This document shows, one piece after another, positions 21,641-31,700 of a stretch of DNA of 64,000 nucleotides (the first letter of the stretch is position 1; each line of letters starts with the position of its first letter). A program made the translations under genes and the position numbers. The stretch is from NCBI RefSeq assembly GCF_035046505.1, contig NC_089822.1, positions 268,657,024-268,721,023 of the forward strand, in the 5' to 3' direction. Under the pieces are notes generated by a model that saw only the letters and a program-made list of their open reading frames with translations, ran no database searches and was not told the DNA's origin. The stretch is from Tiliqua scincoides (taxonomy: Eukaryota > Chordata > Lepidosauria > Squamata > Scincidae).

Positions 21641-23320
21641 TCCTGCCTCGCAGGGCTGTTGTGAAGACAGAGGGGGTGGAGGTGGGGGAGCCACTGGGAA
21701 ACCCGGTTTTCTCCCTTGGGCAGCCTGTCCTGCCTTGCAGGGTTGTTGTGAAGACAGAGGGGGTGGAGGTGGGGGAGCCACTGGGAAACCCGGTTTTCTC
21801 CCTTGGGCAGCCTGTCCTGCCTTGCAGGGTTGTTGTGAAGACAGGGGGGGTGGAGGTGGGGGAGCCACTGGGAAACCCGGTTTTCTCCCTTGGGCAGCCT
21901 GTCCTGCCTTGCAGGGTTGTTGTGAAGACAGAGGGGGTGGAAGTGGGGGAGCCACTGGGAAACCCGGTTTTCTCCCTTGGGCAGCCTGTCCTGCCTTGCA
22001 GGGTTGTTGTGAAGACAGAGGGGGTGGAAGTGGGGGAGCCACTGGGAAACCCGGTTTTCTCCCTTAGGCAACCTGTCCTGCCTCACAGGGCTGTTATGTA
22101 GACAGGAGGAGTGGGGGTGGGGGAGCCACTGGGAAACCCGGTTTTCTCCCTTAGGCAGCCTGTCCTGCCTCGCAGGGCTGTTGTGAAGACAGAGGGGGTG
22201 GAAGTGGGGGAGCCACTGGGAAACCCGGTTTTCTCCCTTAGGCAGCCTGTCCTGCCTCGCAGGGCTGTTGTGAAGACAGAGGGGGTAGAGGTGGGGGAGC
22301 CACTGGGAAACCCAGTTTTCTCTCTTAGGCAGCCTGTCCTGCCTTGCAGGGCTGTTGTGAAGACAGAGGGGGTGGAGGTGGAGGAGCCACTGGGAAACCC
22401 GGTTTTCTCCCTTGGGCAGCCTGTCCTGCCTTGCAGGGCTGTTGTGAAGACAGAGGGGGTGGAGGTGGAGGAGCCACTGGGAAACCCAGTTTTTTCCCTT
22501 GGGCAGCCTGTCCTGCCTTGCAGGGTTGTTGTGAAGACAGAGGGGGTGGAAGTGGGGGAGCCACTGGGAAACCCGGTTTTCTCCCTTGGGCAGCCTGTCC
22601 TGCCTTGCAGGGCTGTTGTGAAGACAGAGGGGGTGGAGGTGGGGGAGCCACTGGGAAACCCGGTTTTCTCCCTTAGGCAACCTGTCCTGCCTCGCAGGGC
22701 TGTTATGTAGACAGAAGGAGTGGGGGTGGGGGAGCCACTGGGAAACCCGGTTTTCTCCCTTAGGCAGCCTGTCCTGCCTCGCAGGGCTGTTGTGAAGACA
22801 GAGGGGGTGGAAGTGGGGGAGCCACTGGGAAACCCGGTTTTCTCCCTTAGGCAGCCTGTCCTGCCTCGCAGGGCTGTTGTGAAGACAGAGGGGGTGGAAG
22901 TGGGGGAGCACTGGGAAACCCGGTTTTCTCCCTTGGGCAGCCTGTCCTGCTTCGCAGGGCTGTTGTGAAGACAGAGGGGGTGGAGGTGGGGGAGCCACTG
23001 AGAAACCCAGTTTTCTCTCTTAGGCAGCCTGTCCTGCCTCGCAGGGCTGTTGTGAAGACAGAGGGGGTAGAGGTGGGGGAGCCACTGAGAAACCCAGTTT
23101 TCTCTCTTAGGCAGCCTGTCCTACCTCGCAGTGCTGTTCTGAAGATAGAAGGGGTGGAAGGAGCCACTGGTAAATCCAGCTTTCTCTCTTGTGCAGCCTG
23201 TCCTAACTCACAGGGCTGTTGTGAGGATAGGGGGTGGAGGAAGCCACTGGAAAACCTTTTTCTCCCTTGGGCAGCCTGTCCTACCTTGCAGGGCTGTTGT
23301 GAAGTTAGAGAGGATGGATG
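21632..23320 (+). repeat. 87-bp minisatellite, about 19 units
   Basis: The marker gtgaagacag recurs at 21661, 21748, 21835, 21922 and 22009, a period of 87 bp, and the array continues to about 23320 with degenerate last units. Because 87 is divisible by three, the array makes long open frames on both strands (up to about 510 codons). These are artefacts of periodicity with no domain. The unit (gccttgcagggttgttgtga) resembles L2-type repeat sequence, a possible source. Confidence 0.9.
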
Positions 23321-23332
23321 GGTGGAGCCATG

Positions 23333-23427
23333 TAAGGCTGCAGACCTATCCACACTTACCTGGAAGTAAGCCCTATCACTACAGTGTGACTTACTTCTGA
23401 GTAGACCTGCCTAGGAGTGGGCTGTGA
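23333..23427. repeat. Copy of the ~90-bp imperfect palindrome repeat
   Basis: aaggctgcagacctatcc ... ggaagtaagccct ... acttacttctgagtagac ... ctaggagtgggctgtgag. Confidence 0.6.
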
Positions 23428-24300
23428 GTCACTGGGAAGACCTTGGAGGTCACACGCAGGGCCGGCCCATCCACAAGGCCAACTGAGCAGTTGCCTTAGG
23501 CGCTTCTGTGCCCACCTGGCTGCCTTCTCGGCCATTTCCTGGCTGGACACACAGAGCTGTTTTCATGTGATTTGTGCTGCTGGCTTCTCCAAGAGAACCA
23601 AAGCTGGTCAGTTGGGGCCAAAGCCGATCAAAGGTGTCACCAAGGCCGCCTGGAAGGGCGACAAAGGAACACCCACACAGTATACCTGCTCTTCAATCGG
23701 GACTACACCCCCACCCAGAACAGGTATCACCAACCCAGGCAGGGGGCACCTCATCTAACAGCACCTCTGTCTTGTCTGCATCGAGTTTGGTGTGAGGAAT
23801 TTATCGGGGTGTGTGTGTGACAAGGGTGGGCAGAATAGGGGCGCGGGAGGGCGGCCAGGCTTCCCAGTGCAGAGCCCGGCTCTGGATGCGGGCACCTGGA
23901 CAGCCCAATGCGCTCCTCGGTCCTCTGCGACCTTTCCAGTCATCGCAGAAACGGAGCATCCTCGTATTAGGCTCACACTAGAAAGGTCCTGAGTGCACCC
24001 ACATCCTTCTCCCCCCAGCTGTGTCCTCGGTCCCCCCCTTCATGCTCAGTAGATCCACACGCCAAGAGCCACTGGAGCAGGCCAGCTTCCTCCCACATTG
24101 GTCACCGTGTGGAGGGGTGTCACTGATGCTTCTGGCAGCCCCCAGCACCTCAGGGAGGCAGTGGGTTCAGGTGAGACAGGAAAACAGAAGGTCCCAGGTC
24201 ACGTCTGGAGGCCCTCCTTTGGCTCCTGGGCCCCCTTTTTGACCCTGGCCCAGGTACAAGTTACCCCCCTCATCCACCCCATGGACCCTGTCCTCTACTG

Positions 24301-24390
24301 CCATAAGAACGTAAGAACAGCCCCAGTGGATCAGGCCATAGGCTGGACTGGATGGGCCTATGGCCTGATCCAGTGGGGCTGTTCTTATGG
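24301..24390. repeat. 90-bp palindrome made of two CR1 3' termini
   Basis: A minus-strand CR1 terminus (24301-24342) meets a plus-strand CR1 terminus (24349-24390) head to head. The central 28-bp arms differ at one base. The ends are ccataagaac and gttcttatgg. Confidence 0.8.
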
Positions 24391-24562
24391 CAGTAGTGGC
24401 GCTAGAGGTGGTGCAAAGCAGTGAGCAAGCAGGCCCTGCCCAATTCCATTCTGTGCACACCTCTGTTTTGCTTCAGCAGCCTGCAATGGCTCGGGAGGGA
24501 AGGGGCCGCCTGCACCCCACAGTGAGGCTCCCTGCAAAACTCAGTGCTTTGCACCTCCACTG
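24391..24562. repeat. hAT-like MITE (CAGTGGYGTAGCTAG family)
   Basis: Left end cagtagtggcgctagaggtg and inverted right end tgcacctccactgc, with shared internal motif gcaaagcactg/cagtgctttgc. It directly abuts the CR1 palindrome. Confidence 0.5.
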
Positions 24563-24768
24563 CTCCAAGCCGAGTCATATTCCTGTCCCACTTGGTGTAT
24601 TTCCTGGAGCCAGTGGCTGATGCTCGGAGGGCACAAAGAGACCCTTTGCTGGGTAGGCAGGGGTGCTACTGACTGTCAATGAGTACGGGGGTGGAATGCA
24701 CTATTCCCTCTAACTCCCCCCCCACTGCGCAGGACAGCGTCAACACAAGGAATAGAATGCTCATACAC

Positions 24769-24812
24769 ACATGCTCACACATGCTCATACACACAAATGC
24801 TCACCAGCACAC
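24769..24812. repeat. Microsatellite-like (cacacatgctca)n
   Basis: Short tandem copies of acacatgctcatacacac. Confidence 0.5.
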
Positions 24813-24934
24813 ATGAATGCTCGCTTGCAAACACTGCATGGTCTGTTAACAAGGGTGCTCTGTGTGAGTCAGACATATGCAAGTCTAAGGACTTTCCCCA
24901 TTGGTCAGAGGACACATACCTCTGGGGCTCGTAC

Positions 24935-25081
24935 CAGTGGTGTAGGTAGAGGGGGTGTACCTCCATTTTGCTTCCACTGCCCAGAATGGCTCTGGGGGAG
25001 GGGCCCCTTGCAAAACTGAAGGGGGAGGTGAGGCTCCCTGCAAAACTGAAGTGTGTTGCACCCCATCTAGCTACGCCACTG
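24935..25081. mobile_element. hAT-like MITE, 147 bp
   Basis: TIRs cagtggtgtaggtagagggg and catctagctacgccactg. The 8-bp flanks gctcgtac and gctggcac agree at 6 of 8. Same family as 20978-21161 and 39457-39675. Confidence 0.65.
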
Positions 25082-25392
25082 GCTGGCACAAGGACAGGCG
25101 GAAGGAACAGTCAGCAACTCCAAGGCCAGGCTACTCCAGCAGACGTGGCTTATTAAAAGAACAGAAGACAGTAGCATCTGCAGAGCAAGGAGATGTGACA
25201 ATCCACTGGACGCCTCGAACCAGGTACCAGGCAGACCAAGGGTTAAAATATAACCAGTTTTATTGAAGTTTAAACAAAAAGGATTTTTAAAAATAGCAAA
25301 AAAAAACAAGGTAACATGAAAAAGGTGAGACGCAAAGGGTTAGTGCTGCTGTTTTCAAACTCTCAGGGAGTTTGAATCCCGCAGTAAGTCTT

Positions 25393-25895
25393 TGCGGGGG
25401 CAGGGGGAGGCGGCAGGGGGATCCCCAGGATCGCGTCACTCAGGGGGCTGCAGGGACTGAGGTGCACCTTCCAGTCCCTGCAGCAGCCATCCCTGGGTGT
25501 GGGGAGCTGGGCCCGAGCGCCTGCAGGGGTCCCCAGGTCAGGGAACGTGAGAGATCGCGCTCTGCCTCAGCAAAACCGGAAGCAGAGCACGATCTCTCCA
25601 CACTCACTTGCCCTGACCTGAGCTCTGCAGGCATTCACGCCCGGCTCCCCACACCCAGGGACGGCTGCTGCACAGACTGGAGGGTGCACCCCAGTCCCTG
25701 CAGCCCCGTCTGAAGGAAAAGCGGAGCAATCACGCTCCACTTCCAGTTTAGTGGAGCAGGGTGCGATCACCCCACTTTCACTTTCCCTGACCTGGGGAGC
25801 CCTGCCGTAGGTTGCGCAGGGCTCCCCGCACCCCCTGCAGCCCCCCTGAGCAGCGCAATCCTGGGGACCGCTGCCTCCTGGATGCCCCCGGCCCC
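25393..25895. repeat. ~500-bp foldback element with nested inverted arms
   Basis: The outer arms (cgggggcagggggaggcggc near 25395 and its inverted relative near 25870) enclose inner arms of about 80 bp (25440-25530 against 25625-25705). The inner arms are near reverse complements sharing ctccccacacccaggga and cagtccctgcag. The family is not known. Confidence 0.6.
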
Positions 25896-25908
25896 TTAAG
25901 GGGAAAGT

Positions 25909-26595
25909 GTAATGGAAGATCAGAAGATCATCAGGTGGATGATGTGGTGTTGACAGCAATTCCATGTTTTGACAGCTCTGGGAAGGGCAGGGCTGGCTCC
26001 ACAGCTGTAATTAATCAAGGCCAATGGGACTCTGATGGACACCTGAGCTTCATTTGACCTTGATGGGACTTTGAATGGACATGGATTCATGGACTGAAGA
26101 GATGGCTCAGCTGAGCCTAACTTGGACTTCTCACAGCTGAGCTGAATTTGGACTAAACAAGGGGCTGCAGGATAAAAGGCAGCTTCAGAAGGCACAAAGA
26201 GCTAGGCAAGCAGGATGCTGACCCAGCTGGAAGCAGGACACTGACCCAGTCAGAAGCTGGACCCTAACCCAGGACTAAGAGCGGGACCCTGACCCAGAAC
26301 TCTGCTGGAGGACACAGAAGAGAGGAATGCTAGGACCCTGCTGGAGGAGACACTCTGCTGGAGAGAACACTGCTGGAGAGGAGGAACTCTACTGCAGAAG
26401 ACTGGACTGTGTTTTAGAGATTGGATTGGACTTGGACTGGAGGCTTTGGACCTTTAACCACTGAGTTAAGTGGAGTTTTGGGGAGGGAAAGCCTCTGGAC
26501 AAGAGGACTTGCAGGGAGTGTCTGTGTTTATAGCAATAAATTTGGTTAGTTGCTATAGATAAGGAGTTCTGTGTTCATTCCATTGCACACCACAG
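25909..26595 (+). mobile_element. LTR-like sequence (fossil)
   Basis: Starts TGTAATGGAAG and ends CACACCACA. It has a TATA-like ataaaagg near 26173 and a poly(A) signal aataaat near 26535, the order seen in LTRs. No target duplication or internal coding region was found, so assignment is weak. Confidence 0.3.
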
Positions 26596-27360
26596 CTGTT
26601 GTTTCTTGGAAAAGGAGGGTGTTAATTAGCCAAAAAGCAGGCATTAGAAGGGAGTTGGAATATTTGGCAGAACAGAAAGGGACCAGGACCCTCAGGCTGG
26701 GGCGTCGCAACACCCATTTGAATACCAATGGGTTAGTGGTTGATCTAGCATGAGGTGACATTACCACTAATGGCCAGCATTTGGAGCACCACCTAATCTG
26801 TTACCCTGGGAATGGCAAAAGAGGCAATATCAAATTGAATATTAAGAACAGAATTCTTAAGGGGTCAGTGGCGGGCCTGGTGGGGTGCAGGGGGGGCAAA
26901 AGCCCCAGGTGCGTTGCCTGCTGCATTTCACCACTACCACATCCGCCAACTGTGCCACCATGCCTACCTGTTGGAAGCCGTTCTATGGAGAGGCAAAGCC
27001 CCGCATGGTGCTGCAAAGTGCGCAAAAATTCTCCTGAGGTTTCTAGCATGCTCTGAACATGCTCGGGCTGCTACCTTACAGGGCTGTTGTTGAAGATAGA
27101 TTGGGGAAATGGAGCAGGTGAGGGGGTGGAGGGATCAGGTTCGCCTGTGGGGGCAAGCAGGTTTGGCAGTGGGTCCCCAGTCTCATACACTATGGGGTTG
27201 TGATACAAAAAAGGTTGAAGACCACTGGCTTATGGCTTTTTACAAAATGAACAGATGAGGGCTGCAAGTTCTTGCCCCCAGCAGCTAAATGTACAAAAGC
27301 TGCTGGTGAGTTAAACTTGCCCAGAACATGGGACAATAGACAAAAAATAAAAACAGGGAA
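26596..27360. other. No gene recognised; hAT-like scraps
   Basis: A stretch at about 26868-26960 starts cagtggcgggcctggtgggg, and 27200-27235 ends ggttgaagaccactgg. Both resemble DNA-transposon termini. No ORF with a domain. Confidence 0.4.
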
Positions 27361-27408
27361 ACTCAGGAAGTCATCACAGAGCTACCCAAAACTCCACAGT
27401 TTGGACAT

Positions 27409-28775
27409 TCAAAGTGTTTCTCTCCTGTGACTTCTTTGATGATAAGTAAAACTTGACTTCTGACCAAACCTTTTTCCACACTCAGAGCATTTATATGGTT
27501 TTTCCCCAGTATGGATTCTGCTATGGTGTATAAGCTGAGTGCTATCAATGAAGCTTTTTCCACATTCAAAGCATTTGTATGGCTTATATCCCGCATGAAT
27601 TTTCTCATGTGTACGAAGGGCTGAGCTCTGATTGAAGCTCCATCCACACTCCAAACATTTATAGGGCTTCTCCCCTGTGTGGATTCTTTGATGTGGACGG
27701 AGTGCTCCTTTATTAGCAAAGCCTTTTCCACACTCCAAGCATTTGTATGGTTTCTCTCCAGTATGGATTATGTTATGTACTTTCAGGTGTGAGCTTTGAC
27801 TGAAGCCTTTTCCACATTCCAAGCATTTATAGGGTTTCTCTCCTGTGTGAGTTCTTTTGTGTGAAATAAGGTGCGAGGCCTGACTGAAGCTCTTTCCACA
27901 CTCCAGGCACGGATATGGTTTCTTTCCTGTGTGGGTTCTTATATGTGAAGTAAGGCTTGAGCTGTGACGGAAGCTTCTTCCACACTCCAAGCACTGATGC
28001 GGTTTCTCCCCTGTGTGAGTTTTCTGGTGTGAAGTAAGGCTTGTGCTATGACTGAAACACTTTCCACACTCCAAGCACTGATATGGTTTCTCCCCTGTGT
28101 GAGTTTTCTGGTGTGAAGTAAGGCTTGAGCTATGACTGAAACACTTTCCACATTCAAAACACTGATACGGTTTCTCCCCTGTGTGAGTTTTCTGGTGTGA
28201 AGTCAACCTGGCCCTCCTCCTGAAGCTCTTTCCACATTCCAAGCATGTGTAAGATGTCTGTGCTGTGTGCATTTTCTGTTGTATCTCCAGGCTTGATTTG
28301 CTACTGAAGGTCACAGGGCACTTCTTCCTTTTCTTTTTCCTTTCAGAGGGGAAGTCATGCAGCTCTTCTTCCAGAGAACCTTCCAGTTTACTAACCCTGC
28401 TCTCTGCTTGGTTTTGCTCCTGCCCTTTTGATCCAGCCTGTTTCCCAGCATTCTTCCCTGTGGGAGTTCTTTCAGGTTCACTAAGGTCTGTGTCCTGACT
28501 GAAGCTCATTCCACACTGCAGGCATTTATAAGGTTTCTCCCCAGTGAGGATTCTGCTGTCCACCTTTGAATTATCACAGAAAAATTTCTCACACACAGGA
28601 CATTCTTCCATCCTTGATTGAGATTGCTTGCCTGGGATTTCAAACGGGTCTGCTTGGTTTCCCTCCTGCCTCCGCAATTCCTCTTGATCCTCAAAGGTCT
28701 CTTCCACCGCTTCATGCATGGTTGTTTCTGGTGACATCCCAGCTGCTTTTTCGTAATCCTCATCCTGTCGATCAC
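27409..28775 (-). CDS. Gene B exon: spacer and ten C2H2 zinc fingers
   Basis: The exon starts after acceptor ttaattccaacag in phase 1 with [20 protein letters not shown], closely like the start of gene C's finger exon, and ends SHRRETL. Two early fingers lack the His pair ([21 protein letters not shown]) and one lacks CxxC. Ten intact fingers follow, with cores [81 protein letters not shown] and GQKSSFTYH. Fingers 2-4 share almost the same contact residues, a sign of recent finger duplication. An antisense frame is a shadow. Confidence 0.9.
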
Positions 28776-31700
28776 CTGTTGGAATTAAAAGGGGATGCTG
28801 ATCAGGGTTTATAATTGAAAAACTGAGCCTCTCATCGATGACCAAACTAAAGGAGCTCTTGTAGAGACTTCAGACAAATGTGGCTGCTTCCACCATTTCA
28901 ACCTTGTTCCTTATTGGATGAAGCCTATATTGTTGGCAGTGTGGACCATTTGATCTTACCATTGGAACGTAAGAAGAGACTGGCTGGATCAGGTCAAGGT
29001 CCCATCTAGTCCAGCTTCCTGTGAGTCAGTGGTCATAAGAACATAAGAACAGCCCCACTGGATCAGGCCATAGGCCCATCTAGTCCAGCTTCCTGGATCT
29101 CACAGTGGCCCACCAAATGCACCAGGGAGCACACCAGATAACAAGAGACCTGCATCCTGGTGCCCTCCCTTGCATCTGGCCTTCTGACATAACCCATTTC
29201 TAAAATCAGGAGGTTGCGCATACACATCATGGCTTGTAACCCATAATGGATTTTTCCTCCAGAAACTTGTCCAATCCCCTTTTAAAGGCGTCTAGGCTAG
29301 ACACCAGCACCACATCCTGTGGCAAGGAGTTCCACAGACCGACCACACGCTGAGTAAAGAAATATTTTCTTTTGTCTGTCCTAACCCGCCCAACACTCAA
29401 TTTTATTGGGATGTCCCCTGGTTCTGGTATTATGTGAGAGTGTAAAGAGCATCTCCCTATCCACTCTGTCCATCCCCTGCATAATTTTGTATGTCTCAAT
29501 CATGTCCCCCCTCAGGCATCTCTTTTCTAGGCTGAAGATGCAAATGGGAGCACCCAAGACAATGAGAGACCTGTATCCTGTTCCGCTCCCTTGCATCTGC
29601 AGACGCATGTGGCCTCTGGGAACCAAGTGCCTCGGGAACTAAGTGCCAGGTAAGGCACAAGAGTTTAGCATCTGGGCGAGGAGAAGGCAAGGAGACCTCT
29701 GAGTTTTGGAGAAGGAGAGGAGGAGGAGCAGGAGGAGGAGGTAAGTGTACTCATTCTAACGCTTTGTCTTTCTAACTCCCTGTCTTCTAACCTTAACCTT
29801 ACCTTTAAAGCAACCTTAAATCAAAATTGAAAGTTAGCACCTAAGGGAGGTACATAGGGCTACTCTGAGCAGGAGCAGAGTCCTACTCGTGAGTAAGAGC
29901 AGAGTCCTACTCGTGAGTAAGAGCCCAAGGGTCAGGCATTTAAATCAAAGTTGAAAGTTAGCTGCACCTAAGGTAGCACTTAATCGAAGGAAGGGAAGAG
30001 GATAAAGTGGAAAGCAGGTTTTTCTACTTGTTTAAATTAAACCTATACTTAACCCAGGTTAAACCTAATCTAAGTTAGAACATAACCTAAACAGGTCAGT
30101 AAATTGGGACACAGGATCTGGAGAGCAATAAATAATTAAACAAACCCAAATAAAAACTAGCTTGAGGTTACAAAAACAGTCCAGCCTAAGAGAACAGAAC
30201 TAGGAGGGAAAGGACCTAGGAAGGGCCAATTCCCAACCCATTAAGAGCCCCATTAGCCTAATCCAAGCAGTCCATTCAGGAGCCTGCAGAGTAGGTCACG
30301 CCCATCAGCAGCCATTTGCCTTCCTGAGCTTTTGTAAACTCACCTGGGAAGGCCAGCCCCCTTTCAATCAGGAAGGAAGGAGGGGGGAGGAGCCAGCCAG
30401 GAGTATAAAGCTAGGCAGGCCATCGCGTGAGGCTCTCTGCAGACGCATGTGGCCTCTGGGAACCCAGTGCCTCGGGAACTAAGTGCCAGGTAAGGCACAA
30501 GAGTTTAGCATCTGGGCGAGTTCAGCAGCAGGGTGAGGAGGCCAGGGCCCCAGACACTGCCCTTCCTCTTCCCTAGAGAAAAGGGCTGCTATCCAGTGTA
30601 CCCTAAATAAAAGTGTACAAAGGACCCCTAAATAAAACAACAACAACAACAAAAAAGCTATGCAGTCAGACAGCCAGCAGCAGGGTGGGGGCTATCCAGT
30701 GTTCTGCATCGAGTGCCACATGTATGATTATATGTCTCTGGGGCATAAGTCATGGGTGTGTCCTCGGTGCAAGGAGCTCCAGGCTCTCAGGGAACGCGTC
30801 CGCTCCCTTGAAGCCTTGGTGGCCGACCTGGAGAAGCGCAGGCAGCCAGAGGAGGACCGTGGGGAGACTTCTGGGGACGATCAGGCTTCGTCCCAACCTC
30901 AGGCGTGCAGCTCCTCGGCTGCCCGGGTGGGAAGTCTCGGGACTGGAGGACGTCATCCTGGAGAGGAGGGAAACAATCCCCTAGGGGGGATCCCTTCTCC
31001 AGGGGATGGGCCCGTATCCGAGCGCACTCGGGATACTCCTCGGCGGGAGGGGGGTCGGGGGCTTCTTGTAGTGGGGGATTCGATTATTAGAAACATAGAG
31101 AGGGGGGTTTGCGACGGATGTGAGGACCGCATGGTGATTTGCCTGCCTGGTGCGAAGGTTGCGGACATCACTTCTCGTCTAGACAGGCTAGTAGACAGTG
31201 CTGGGGGAGAGGTAGCGGCTGTGGTGCATGTCGGCACCAACGATGTGGGCAAGTGTAGCCGGGAGGTCCTGGAGGCCAAATTTAGGCTTTTAGGCAGGAA
31301 GCTGAAAGCCAGGACCTCAAAGGTAGCGTTCTCTGAAGTGCTACCTGTTCCACGCGCAGGGCCAGCTAGGCAGGCGGAGATCAGGGGTCTCAATGCGTGG
31401 ATGAGACGGTGGTGTAGGGAGGAGGGGTTTAGATTCGTTAGGCACTGGGGAACGTTTTGGGACAAGCGGGGCCTGTACAAGAGGGACGGGCTCCATTTGA
31501 ACCAGAATGGAACCAGACTGCTGGTGCATAACATTAAAAAGGTGGCAGAGCAGCTTTTAAACTGATCCCTGGGGGAAGGCCGACAGGAGCCGAGGGGCAT
31601 CCGGTTCGGGACTCCTCATCCCTATGGGATGAGGATGGGGAGGTTAGAGAACAAGACAAAGGCAGGGTAGGAGAAGAAATTGGGAAAGGTAGGGTGATGG

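Noticed and set aside
21460-22998. A 512-codon proline-rich frame (minus strand) and matching plus-strand frames of up to 255 codons
   Set aside because: They are produced by an 87-bp tandem repeat whose period is a multiple of three. All frames stay open and no domain is present.
27363-27408. Extension of gene B past its stop
   Set aside because: The sequence after RRETL does not continue the finger pattern; the frame starting at 27731 there is a shadow.
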